Of a stretch of 64,000 nt of DNA, positions 53,143 through 63,343 are shown one piece after another. The notes under the pieces are model-generated. The model was not told the DNA's origin and searched no databases. It saw only the letters and a program-made list of their open reading frames with translations. The translations under genes were made by a program, and so were the position numbers. How positions within the stretch are numbered: position 1 is the first letter of the stretch; every line of letters begins with the position of its first letter. Origin of the DNA: CAVQBC01 sp963848415. Its GTDB lineage: Bacteria > Actinomycetota > Thermoleophilia > Solirubrobacterales > Solirubrobacteraceae. Where the stretch lies: positions 558,001 through 622,000 of the forward strand of contig CAWKDN010000001.1 in the NCBI GenBank assembly GCA_963848415.1. The letters run 5' to 3'.

Positions 53143-53814
53143 TCAGTTCAGCCGGGCGCGCAGCCCGCGCAGCTCGAGCTCCTGCCCCTCACGCGCCGCT
53201 GCGGGCGCCGGCAGCGCGAGCCGCAGCTCGGCCGCGCGGATCGCCGGCCCGAGGTGGGCGCGGCGGCCGTAGGCCGAGACGAGGTTGTTGAGCATCCGCG
53301 TGGCCGTCTCGTGCGGTCCCCAGCGCCGGACGTGCCCGGGGCGCAGCGCCGGCGGCAGCGGCCCGCCGCCCGTGAAGGGGTCGAGCAGCAGCGGAGGGTC
53401 GGACCCGAAGTGGGCGACCACGAAGTGGCCCGGCAGCCCGACCCCGGCGACGTCGAGCCCAGCGCGGCGCGCGGTCTCGGCATAGACGATCGAGAGCAGG
53501 ATCGGCAGCCCGCGCCGGCGCGCGAGCACCAGGTCGAGCATCGAGTTCTCGGGGTTGTCGTAGTCGGCGCGGCGGCCGGCGAAGCCGTGGCGCTCGCCGA
53601 GCACGAGCCGGCAGGCCGCGGCCTCGGCCGCGGGGTCGCCCGCCGCCGCGGCGGCCTCGGCGGCCAGCTCCTCCCCCAGCTCGTCGAGCCGGTCGAGTGC
53701 CGCAGAGGCGTCGACCGCGCGGAACTCGGCCGCGAGCGCGAGCGCGAGCCGGTCGAGCGCCGGGGCCGGCGCGTGTGCCAGCCGGGTGAAGGGCTCCTCT
53801 CCCACGGCGCCCAT
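53143..53814 (-). CDS. SirB1-like transglutaminase-fold protein (UPF0162)
   Basis: A 223-residue protein of the SirB1/Transglut_core2 family. Characteristic is LPILLSIVYAETARRAGLDV followed by GVGLPGHFVVAH, and LLLDPFTGGGPL; the family often loses the catalytic Cys, and here the position after the conserved segment carries Ser/Ile rather than Cys, so activity is doubtful. The N-terminal part is helical (LDRLALALAAEFRAVDASAA). The ATG at 53814 has GGGAGAGA upstream. The role of the family is unresolved. Confidence 0.85.
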   Translation of the reverse strand: MGAVGEEPFTRLAHAPAPALDRLALALAAEFRAVDASAALDRLDELGEELAAEAAAAAGDPAAEAAACRLVLGERHGFAGRRADYDNPENSMLDLVLARRRGLPILLSIVYAETARRAGLDVAGVGLPGHFVVAHFGSDPPLLLDPFTGGGPLPPALRPGHVRRWGPHETATRMLNNLVSAYGRRAHLGPAIRAAELRLALPAPAAAREGQELELRGLRARLN

Positions 53815-53872
53815 TCTCTCCCGCTGCGCCGACGGTCCGGGCGCCCGGCTCGGCGAGCGCCCCAGTGGCCCA

Positions 53873-54199
53873 CTAGCCAGGCGTGCGCCCGTACCGGCCG
53901 CCCGCCTTGGCCCACGCCAGCAGGTGCTCGGTGCCGCAGAGGCCGTCGGCGACCTCGTGCGGTCCACGGGTGCGCACGAGCGACACGGCGCCGGCGCCGA
54001 GCGGCGCGCCGCACACCGCGCAGGCGGCGCCGGCGTCCGGCACCGGCGGCTCGGAGCCGGGCTCCCAGTCCGCCCCGCGCATGACCCACGGCACCACGTG
54101 CTCCAACCGGCAGAACGTCGCCCGGCCCTGCCCCGATCGCGCCCGCAGGCCGTCGTCGGCGGCGACCGGCTCGCCGCACCACGTGCACGCCTCGCTCAC
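53873..54199 (-). CDS. Small zinc-finger protein with duplicated CxxC...CxxxH unit
   Basis: A 108-residue protein not recognised as a named family. It contains two copies of one unit: CTWCGEP ... FCRLEHVVPWVMRGADW and CAVCGAP ... LCGTEHLLAWAKAGG, each with CxxC and CxxxH, so it probably binds two zinc ions. The start is GTG 54199, overlapping the stop of the next upstream gene (GTGA). It is transcribed with that gene and is followed by the SirB1-like gene after a 58-base gap. Confidence 0.7.
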   Translation of the reverse strand: MSEACTWCGEPVAADDGLRARSGQGRATFCRLEHVVPWVMRGADWEPGSEPPVPDAGAACAVCGAPLGAGAVSLVRTRGPHEVADGLCGTEHLLAWAKAGGRYGRTPG

Positions 54200-54714
54200 G
54201 CCGTCTCCGGCCAGCCGCCGGGCATCGCGAACTGCTGGTCGCCGACCGCGAGCACGACGGGCTCCCCCGGCCGCGCGGCGATCGTCAGCAGCTGCCCGGG
54301 GTCGCGGGTGGGGAAGTCGGCGGTCGCCACGCTGCGCCCGCCGAAGGCGCCCGCCAGCGAGAGCACGGCCTCCGCGAGGTTGGCGATCGCGCCGATCGGC
54401 GCGGACAGCTCCCCGAGCAGCGGATCGAGGAAGACGGCCGACGCCGGCGGCGGGCGCACGTCGGCCAGCTCGAGCGGCCGGCCGGCGGGCAGCGCGGCGG
54501 GGATCTCGTGCGTGACCTCTGCCTCGGTGAGCCTCAGCGGCTCGCCCGCGTCGAGCTCGAGCAGGACCGGCGGCGCCTCGCCCCGATCGAGCACGAGCAC
54601 CACCCGCGCGGCCCCCGACGCCCGCCCGAAGGTCCGCACCGTGGCGACCGCCTCGGCGTGTCGCGCGAGCGACGCCAGGGCGGGATCCGGACCGTGCGCG
54701 CTCACGCGGCGCAT
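54196..54714 (-). CDS. Hypothetical protein coupled to the duplicated zinc-finger gene
   Basis: A 172-residue protein, no family recognised. It is acidic and moderately hydrophobic without a clear membrane segment: VVLVLDRGEAPPVLLELDAG, ELSAPIGAIANLAEAVLSLA, and LLTIAARPGEPVVLAVGDQQ near the end. The pattern of alternating strands suggests a beta-rich domain. Its stop overlaps the start of the zinc-finger gene, so the two proteins are probably partners. Confidence 0.6.
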   Translation of the reverse strand: MRRVSAHGPDPALASLARHAEAVATVRTFGRASGAARVVLVLDRGEAPPVLLELDAGEPLRLTEAEVTHEIPAALPAGRPLELADVRPPPASAVFLDPLLGELSAPIGAIANLAEAVLSLAGAFGGRSVATADFPTRDPGQLLTIAARPGEPVVLAVGDQQFAMPGGWPETA

Positions 54715-54796
54715 GGTGGCACGCGGCTGGCGATGGACCGCGTGTACAGATCTCTCCGCCCGGGTTCCGCCGCGGGTCGAAGGTCACGCGAGCGGG

Positions 54797-54802
54797 TAGG
54801 TT
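54797..54802 (+). promoter_or_regulatory. Putative -10 element (TAGGTT) of the ybdK-like gene, near-leaderless
   Basis: It ends eight bases before the ATG at 54811; no ribosome site fits in between. Confidence 0.35.
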
Positions 54803-54810
54803 GCATAAGT

Positions 54811-56010
54811 ATGGGCATGACGCCTGCGCGCGAGGACGCCCTGCCCGATTGGGCGACCTGGAGCAGCGCGGGCGCGGAGGCTCCCTGGACCGTCGGCATC
54901 GAGGAGGAGGTGATGCTCCTCGAGCCCGAGGGCTGGACGCTCGCGTCGCGCATCGACGACGTGCTGCCGGCGCTCCCGCCCGAGGTGGTCGAGCACGCGA
55001 CCGCCGAGACGCACGGCGCGGCACTCGAGCTCGGCACCGACGTCCACCGGACCGTCGGCTCGGCGATCGAGCAGCTCGGCCGGCTGCGCGCGCGGCTCGC
55101 CCACGAGCTGCGCGGGCTCGGCCTCGGCGCCGCGGTGGCGGGCACCCATCCCTTCGCGGAGTGGCGCGACGTCGAGATCTCCCCCGGGGCGCGCTACCAG
55201 TCGATCTACGACTCGATGCGCGAGCTGGCGCGCCGCGAGCCCACCTTCGCCCTGCACGTGCACGTCGCCGTACCCAGCGGCGAGGCTGCGGTGCGGGCGC
55301 TGAACAGCCTGCGGCGCGACCTGCCGGTCGTGCTGGCGCTGGCCGCCAACTCACCGTTCTGGCAGGGGCGGGAGACGGGCCTGGCCTCCGCCCGCACCCC
55401 GGTGTTCGGGACCTTCCCGCGGGTGGGCATCCCGCGCCGCTTCGAGAGCTACGCCGAGTACGCCGAGGCGATCGACGTGCTGCTGCGCTGCGGCGCCTTC
55501 CCGGAGCCGACCTTCCTGTGGTGGGACGCGCGCCTGCAGCCGCGCTTCGGCACGATCGAGGTGCGGGCGATGGACGCCCAGACGCGCCTGGCCGACACCG
55601 CCGGGCTGACCGCGCTCGTCCAGTGCCTGGTGCGGCGCGCCGTGCTCGAGGACGGCCCGCCCGAGAGCGCCGCCGACGCCCAGGAAGTGCTCGAGGAGAA
55701 CCGCTTCATCGCCGCCCGCGACGGCATGCGGGCAGAGCTGATCGACCCGGCGCGCGGCGGGCGCTTCCCCGTCCGCGAGCGGCTGGACGCGCTGCTGGAA
55801 GCCTGCACGCCGCACGCGGTGGAGCTCGGCTGCACGGCCGAGCTGGCGAGCGCGCGGGCGCTCGCGGCCTCGCCCGGCGAGGCGCGCCAGCGCGAGCTGG
55901 CGGGGGTGGAGCGCGGCGCGTCGGTCGGCGCGGAGCTCGCCCGCGTCGTCGCCGCGCTGAACGCCGAGTTCACGACGCTGCGGCCCGAGCCGGCGGGTAT
56001 GTACAACTAG
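54811..56010 (+). CDS. YbdK-family carboxylate-amine ligase (glutamate-cysteine ligase-like)
   Basis: A 399-residue ATP-dependent ligase of the GCS2 family. Family elements are VGIEEEVMLLEPEGWTLA, the ATP-site acidic pattern TAETHGAALELGTDVH, VAGTHPFAEWRDVEISPG, FALHVHVAVPSGE, LAANSPFWQGRETGLAS and FGTIEVRAMDAQTRLAD. Such enzymes form gamma-glutamylcysteine or other amide products; in actinomycetes that use mycothiol the physiological product is unclear. The gene stands alone between a minus-strand pair and the AraC regulator. Confidence 0.92.
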   Translation: MGMTPAREDALPDWATWSSAGAEAPWTVGIEEEVMLLEPEGWTLASRIDDVLPALPPEVVEHATAETHGAALELGTDVHRTVGSAIEQLGRLRARLAHELRGLGLGAAVAGTHPFAEWRDVEISPGARYQSIYDSMRELARREPTFALHVHVAVPSGEAAVRALNSLRRDLPVVLALAANSPFWQGRETGLASARTPVFGTFPRVGIPRRFESYAEYAEAIDVLLRCGAFPEPTFLWWDARLQPRFGTIEVRAMDAQTRLADTAGLTALVQCLVRRAVLEDGPPESAADAQEVLEENRFIAARDGMRAELIDPARGGRFPVRERLDALLEACTPHAVELGCTAELASARALAASPGEARQRELAGVERGASVGAELARVVAALNAEFTTLRPEPAGMYN

Positions 56011-56087
56011 CCGGTAGCTGGCGGGGGGCTGGACTGCGCTCGATGCTGCAGCCGGACGGAGCTCAGAGAACCGAGCAACGGCGACAC

Positions 56088-56093
56088 TAGAAT
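56088..56093 (+). promoter_or_regulatory. Putative -10 element (TAGAAT) of the AraC-type regulator gene
   Basis: TAGAAT matches five of six consensus bases and ends seven bases before the GTG at 56101, the best of the leaderless-type promoters in this window. Confidence 0.45.
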
Positions 56094-56100
56094 CGCCCGG

Positions 56101-56544
<444 letters not shown>

Positions 56545-56554
56545 CGTGCCCGCC

Positions 56555-56965
56555 ATGGACATCACCATTCACCACGCCTTCCTCCCGCACAACGACCCGG
56601 AGGCCTCGCTGGCCTTCTACCGCGACCTCCTCGGCTTCGAGGTCCGCAACGACGTCGAGTACAACGGGATGCACTGGATCACCGTCGGCCCCGCCGGCCA
56701 GCCCGGCACCGCGATCGTCCTGCACCCGCCGGGCGCCGACCCCGGGATCACCGACGACGAGCGGCGCACGATCGCCGAGATGATGGCCAAGGGCACCTAC
56801 GCGTCCATCAACCTGGCCACCGCCGACCTCGACGGCACCTTCGAGAACCTGCAGGCCGGCGACGCCGACGTCGTACAGGAGCCGACCGATCAGCCGTGGG
56901 GCGTTCGCGACTGCGCCATCCGCGACCCCGCGGGCAGCATGATCCGCATCTTCGAGGTCAGCTGA
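56555..56965 (+). CDS. VOC-family (glyoxalase/bleomycin-resistance-like) protein
   Basis: A 136-residue protein with two beta-alpha-beta-beta-beta units: HHAFLPHNDPEASLAFYRDL with FEVRNDVEYN, and TYASINLATADLDGTFENLQ with IRDPAGSMIRIFEVS. His5/6 and Glu near the C-terminus are candidate metal ligands. VOC proteins break small aldehydes, cleave aromatics or bind drugs as resistance proteins. The gene is ten bases after the AraC gene and one base before the UvrA2 gene, a tight operon. Confidence 0.92.
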   Translation: MDITIHHAFLPHNDPEASLAFYRDLLGFEVRNDVEYNGMHWITVGPAGQPGTAIVLHPPGADPGITDDERRTIAEMMAKGTYASINLATADLDGTFENLQAGDADVVQEPTDQPWGVRDCAIRDPAGSMIRIFEVS

Positions 56966-56966
56966 G

Positions 56967-59351
<2,385 letters not shown>

Positions 59352-59368
59352 GCCCGAGCGCACCCGGG

Positions 59369-59728
59369 CTAAAGGTCGCGCGTCTCGGCCGCGGCCCGGC
59401 GCGCCTCGACCTCGTGCTCGTTGTCGCGGTAGCCCTGCCACAGGTAGGAGAGCCACATCCGCACCGGCCGGTGCTGGTGCTGCCAGACGTGGCAGAGCTC
59501 ATGGACGATCAGGTCGTCCGAGGTGTCGGCCAGCGGGCGCTTGACGAGGATCAGCGGCCCGGCCTCGTAGCCGGCGAAGCGCCGGAAGCCCGGAACCGCA
59601 AACAGCAACGGTGTATGCAGGATCCGCACGCGGCCGATCCGGACCGGCTCGGAGTAGAAGTCCAGCCGGTCCAGGCGCCGCTTGGCCCGCAGGATCGCCG
59701 CGTTCTCCTCCGGGGCGCGCCGGGGCAC
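59369..59728 (-). CDS. Small HExxH-motif (zincin-like) protein
   Basis: A 119-residue protein carrying LIVHELCHVWQHQHRP, an HExxH zinc site, in the middle and a downstream EHEVEARRAAAE whose Glu could be the third ligand. The region before it (VRILHTPLLFAVPGFRRFAG) is hydrophobic but too short for a full domain, as in the peptidase-like relatives encoded next to eCIS/DUF4157 proteins. There is no signal sequence. It may be a small protease or a remnant of a larger peptidase. It is convergent with UvrA2. Confidence 0.75.
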   Translation of the reverse strand: MPRRAPEENAAILRAKRRLDRLDFYSEPVRIGRVRILHTPLLFAVPGFRRFAGYEAGPLILVKRPLADTSDDLIVHELCHVWQHQHRPVRMWLSYLWQGYRDNEHEVEARRAAAETRDL

Positions 59729-59734
59729 CCCCGG

Positions 59735-60469
59735 CTAGTCCTTGGGCGGCGCGGCGGGGTCTGGCTGGACGGTGTCCTCGGCGGGCGGCTCGGTCGCCGG
59801 CACGCCCGGGGTCTCAGGCGCGACGGGGGCCGGGACCGCGGGCTCGTCGGAGGCGGTCTGCGGCGGGGGCGGCGGCGGCTCGGGCGTCGCCAGGTCCGGG
59901 GCGGCGGGGGTGTCCGGCGCCGGTGCCTGAGGGTCGGGGATCGGCTCGGTCGTCGCGGCGACGACCTCCGGCGGGGCCGCAGGCTTCGGCTCGGCCTTCG
60001 GGCGGCTCGCCGGGCCGGTCGCGGCCGGCTTGGCCTTGGCGGCGGCCGGCTTCTTGCGCGCGGCGGGCTTGGCCCTCGCGCCGGCCGCCTTCTTCCCCGC
60101 GGCCGGCTTGGCCTTCGCGGCGGCCGCCTTGGGCCGCGCGGCCGGCTTGGCCTTCGCGGCGGCGGCCTTGCCCGTCGCGGGCGGCGCGGTCTTGCGCGCC
60201 CGCGTGGGCTTCGGCGCCGGAGCCGGCTTCGGCGCTGCAGCCTCCCCCGTCTTCGGCGCGGCGGCCGGCTCGGGACGGGCGACGGGCGCGGGTGGCGGCG
60301 GCGTCGGCGGGACGGTGGGCGCGCCCGGGGTCGGTACCGGCGCGCTCGCCGGGCGCCGGCGCTCGGCGCCGCGCTCGAGCAGGCGGCCGATGCCCTGGAG
60401 GCCGAGGTCGAGCGCCCGGCCGCCCACCCCCACCGCGGTCCTCAAGATGTCCTTCGCCGTGATCGCCAT
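59735..60469 (-). CDS. Lys/Ala/Pro-rich histone H1-like protein with acidic proline tail
   Basis: A 244-residue low-complexity protein. Residues 1-40 could form an amphipathic helix (DILRTAVGVGGRALDLGLQG); residues 85-160 are H1-like repeats (KPAPAPKPTRARKTAPP, AAAKAKPAARPKAAAAKAK) rich in Lys; residues 165-244 are acidic and Pro-rich (TPEPPPPPPQTASDEP). The basic block should bind nucleic acid or polyphosphate; the acidic tail may balance it. I do not recognise a family. It starts 42 bases downstream of the DAHP synthase/C40 gene in the same direction. Confidence 0.7.
   Translation of the reverse strand: MAITAKDILRTAVGVGGRALDLGLQGIGRLLERGAERRRPASAPVPTPGAPTVPPTPPPPAPVARPEPAAAPKTGEAAAPKPAPAPKPTRARKTAPPATGKAAAAKAKPAARPKAAAAKAKPAAGKKAAGARAKPAARKKPAAAKAKPAATGPASRPKAEPKPAAPPEVVAATTEPIPDPQAPAPDTPAAPDLATPEPPPPPPQTASDEPAVPAPVAPETPGVPATEPPAEDTVQPDPAAPPKD
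60030..60195 (-). repeat. Degenerate coding repeats in the H1-like gene
   Basis: The basic block is encoded by imperfect tandem copies of a unit around GGCTTGGCCTTCGCGGCGG (plus-strand reading). Such stretches change length easily and could be misassembled. Confidence 0.6.
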
Positions 60470-60511
60470 GCGGGCATCTTGCCCGACGGCGAGGCGCCGG
60501 GCGGTCCGGGC

Positions 60512-62179
60512 CTACAGCCCGTCGGGGTGGCGCGCCACGAAGCCGCCGCCGTCGCGCAGCTCGTTCTGCCAGCGCGAGCCGGTCTGGCGGGCGCCCGAGG
60601 TGTCGAAGCGGATGCCGGCCACCTCGAGGTAGACGTGGCCGTCGTTGGCCCACACCGTCACCCAGCGGCCGCGCCCCGGCCGGCCCCAGCTCATCAGCGA
60701 GCCGGAGTCCAGCGGGCCGTCGAGCAGCCCGGCGGCGGCGAGCGCGAAGGACACCGAGCCCGAGCAGTCGTAGCCCGTGTCCTGCCAGCGGCCGTGGCCG
60801 CCGCCCCACTTGTAGGGCGTGCGGGCGATGGCGTTGCCGGCCTCGATGATCTGCCGGACGGCCTCCGGTGCCTCGAGCGGCGGCAGCGCGACGCCGTTGC
60901 CCAGCGCGGTGGCGCCGCGGGCGCCGGCCGTGGCGGCGCCCGCCAGGTCCGGGTCGCGGCCCGGGGCGCGCGAGGCGTCGCGGCGGCGCTGCTGGGGCAG
61001 CTCGGTCGTGCGGTCCGGAGCGGCGCGCTCGCGGCGTGGCGCGAGGCGCGACTCGCGAGCGCCCGCCGTCGCCCCGGCCTCCGGTTCCACCACCCGCGGC
61101 CGGGTGTCGGGCAGCGGCGGCAGCTGGGCCGAGGGCGCGTCGGGCTTTGCCGCGGCGGGCGCGACCCGCGGCGAGGTCACCGAACCGGTGTCGTCGCGGG
61201 AGCTCAGCAGCAACCACGCCCCGGCCCCGGCGACCACCACCGTCAAGAAGCCGATCGCCGCCGCCAGGCGCATGAGCGCAGTATGGCGAGCCCCGTCGCG
61301 CGCGGCCACGGTCGCAGGGTTCCGCCCGGCGACCAGCCCGGGCGAGATCAGGTGGGCGCGCCGGCGCGCCGCGGCGTCGTGGACGAGCATCGGGCTACGC
61401 TCCGGGACGGCCCGGACGGCGTCGCGCAGGCGCAGGACGGCGTCGGCGAACGCCGGGAACTCGTTCGTGCTCAGCGACTGCGGGCCGTCGCAGATCGCGT
61501 TGTCCGGATCGGGATGGACCTCGACGATCAGCCCGTCCGCCCCCGCCGCGACCGCGGCGAGGCTCAGCGGCGCCACCAGCTCGCGCCGGCCGGCCGCGTG
61601 GCTCGGGTCGACGATCACGGGCAGCTGGGTGCGCTGCTTGAGCACGGGCACCGCGGCCAGGTCGAGGGTGAAGCGGTAGGCGGTCTCGAACGTCCGGATG
61701 CCGCGCTCGCAGAGCACGACGTCCTCGTTGCCCTCGGTGAGGATGTACTCGGCGGCGAGCTGCAGCTCGTCGAGCGTGGCGGCGAGCCCGCGCTTGAGCA
61801 GCGCCGGCGCGCCAGAGCGCCCGATCTCGGTCAGCAGGGCGAAGTTCGCCATGTTGCGTGCGCCGACCTGGACGACGTCGGCGACCACGAGCACGGCCTC
61901 CAGCTCGCGGACGTCGGTGACCTCGGTGACGACCGGCAGGCCGGTCTGCGCCTTGGCCTCCTCGAGGATCCGCAGGGCCGCCCGGCCGAGGCCGCGGAAC
62001 GAGTGCGGGCTGGAGCGCGGCTTGTAGGCGCCGCCGCGGAGCATCGTCGCCCCGGCGGCCGCGACCGCCTCGGCGGTGATCAGGGTCTGGTCGCGCGACT
62101 CGACGGTGCACGGCCCGGCGATCAGCGCGAACGGCGCCTCGCCCAGATGGTGTCCGGTGACCTCCGTGAATGACCTCAT
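60512..62179 (-). CDS. Single open frame: DAHP synthase catalytic domain fused to a membrane-anchored C40 (NlpC/P60) peptidase
   Basis: One uninterrupted 555-codon frame. Residues 1-260 are a type I-beta DAHP synthase barrel without the regulatory domain: LIAGPCTVESRDQT, MLRGGAYKPRSSP, QVGARNMANFALL, LLKRGLAATLDEL, VIVDPSHAAGRR, GLIVEVHPDPD. Residues about 303-325 are a transmembrane helix (LAAAIGFLTVVVAGAGAWLLL). The C-terminal 125 residues are NlpC/P60 with YKWGGGHGRW, Cys in TGYDCSGSVSFAL and His in ANDGHVYLEV. An ATG at 61273 just before the helix would allow a separate peptidase of 253 residues, but no ribosome site precedes it. A stop may have been lost, or the fusion is real. Confidence 0.8.
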   Translation of the reverse strand: MRSFTEVTGHHLGEAPFALIAGPCTVESRDQTLITAEAVAAAGATMLRGGAYKPRSSPHSFRGLGRAALRILEEAKAQTGLPVVTEVTDVRELEAVLVVADVVQVGARNMANFALLTEIGRSGAPALLKRGLAATLDELQLAAEYILTEGNEDVVLCERGIRTFETAYRFTLDLAAVPVLKQRTQLPVIVDPSHAAGRRELVAPLSLAAVAAGADGLIVEVHPDPDNAICDGPQSLSTNEFPAFADAVLRLRDAVRAVPERSPMLVHDAAARRRAHLISPGLVAGRNPATVAARDGARHTALMRLAAAIGFLTVVVAGAGAWLLLSSRDDTGSVTSPRVAPAAAKPDAPSAQLPPLPDTRPRVVEPEAGATAGARESRLAPRRERAAPDRTTELPQQRRRDASRAPGRDPDLAGAATAGARGATALGNGVALPPLEAPEAVRQIIEAGNAIARTPYKWGGGHGRWQDTGYDCSGSVSFALAAAGLLDGPLDSGSLMSWGRPGRGRWVTVWANDGHVYLEVAGIRFDTSGARQTGSRWQNELRDGGGFVARHPDGL

Positions 62180-62224
62180 GCGGGCGAGGACGCCCGCGGC
62201 CCGGCGAGGTTATTCCCCGCGCAA

Positions 62225-63343
62225 CTACTTCGGGGCGGAGGCCGTCGCCGGCGCGCGCACGCCGATGGCCTGCGCGAGATCCTCGACGAGGTCCTCGGGC
62301 GCCTCGACGCCGCAGCTCAGGCGCACGAGGTCGGGCGGCACGGCCGCGGCCGACCCCTCGACCGACTGGTGGGTCATCGCCTGGGGCAGCTCGAGCAGCG
62401 ACTCGACGCCGCCCAGCGACTCCGCCAGCGCGAAGATCTGGGTCGCTGAGGCGATGCGGACCGCCTCCGGGTGGCGGAAGCAGACCATGCCGCCGAAGCC
62501 CGGCCAGCGGACGTCGGACACCCCCGGGGCCTCGCGCAGGAAGTCGCTCACCGCTCGCGCCGCCGCGTCGTGGGCCGCGACCCGCAGGTGCAGCGTGCGC
62601 AGCCCGCGGTGCACGAGGAAGCAGTCGAGCGGGCCCGGGACGGCGCCGATCGCGTTCTGCACGAAGCGCAGCCGCTCGCCGAGCTCGGGATCGCCGACGA
62701 CCACGGCGCCGCCGACGGTGTCCGAGTGCCCGCCGAGGTACTTGGTGGTCGAGTGCACCGCCGCGCCGGCGCCGAGCTCGAGCGGCCGCTGGTGGACCGG
62801 GGTGGCGAACGTGTTGTCCACGGCGACGAACACTTCGCCGGCGCGCTGCACTACCGCGGCGACGTCGACGACATTGAGCGTCGGGTTGGTTGGCGTCTCC
62901 ACCCACACGAGCGTCGTCTGTCCCGGCCGGATGGCCGCGCTGACCGCGTCGAGGTCGCGCTGGTCGACCATCGAGTACTCGAGCCCCCAGCGGGTGAGCA
63001 CCTTGTCCACCAGCCGGTAGGTGCCGCCGTAGAGGTCGTCCGGGAGCACCACGTGGTCGCCGGCCCGGCAGACCGTGGTGATCAGCGCGTGCTCGGCCGC
63101 CATGCCCGAGGCGAACGCGCTCGCGTGGCCGCCCTCGAGCTCGCCCAGCGCGTGCTCGAGCGCCCGCCGCGTGGGGTTGGCCGAGCGCGAGTAGTCGTAG
63201 TCCTCGTGGAAGCTCCCGGGCGCGGGCTGGACGTAGGTGGAGGACTGGTGGATGGCCGGCACGACCGAGCCGTAGGTCGGGTCGGGACGCAGGCCGGCGT
63301 GGACGGCGCGGGTGGCGAAGCGCCGGGGACGGTCGTCGCTCAC
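62225..63343 (-). CDS. Cystathionine gamma-synthase/-lyase (PLP-dependent)
   Basis: A 372-residue fold-type I PLP enzyme of the Cys/Met metabolism family. Signatures: FATRAVHAGLRPDPTYGSVV, YDYSRSANPTRRALE, FASGMAAEHAL, the Lys segment VHSTTKYLGGHSDTVGG, and VRLSCGVEAPEDLVEDL near the end. The GTG at 63343 overlaps the stop of the cystathionine beta-synthase gene (GTGA), so the two form the transsulfuration operon and gamma-lyase activity (cystathionine to cysteine) is a good possibility. Activity as synthase cannot be excluded by sequence alone. Confidence 0.93.
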   Translation of the reverse strand: MSDDRPRRFATRAVHAGLRPDPTYGSVVPAIHQSSTYVQPAPGSFHEDYDYSRSANPTRRALEHALGELEGGHASAFASGMAAEHALITTVCRAGDHVVLPDDLYGGTYRLVDKVLTRWGLEYSMVDQRDLDAVSAAIRPGQTTLVWVETPTNPTLNVVDVAAVVQRAGEVFVAVDNTFATPVHQRPLELGAGAAVHSTTKYLGGHSDTVGGAVVVGDPELGERLRFVQNAIGAVPGPLDCFLVHRGLRTLHLRVAAHDAAARAVSDFLREAPGVSDVRWPGFGGMVCFRHPEAVRIASATQIFALAESLGGVESLLELPQAMTHQSVEGSAAAVPPDLVRLSCGVEAPEDLVEDLAQAIGVRAPATASAPK

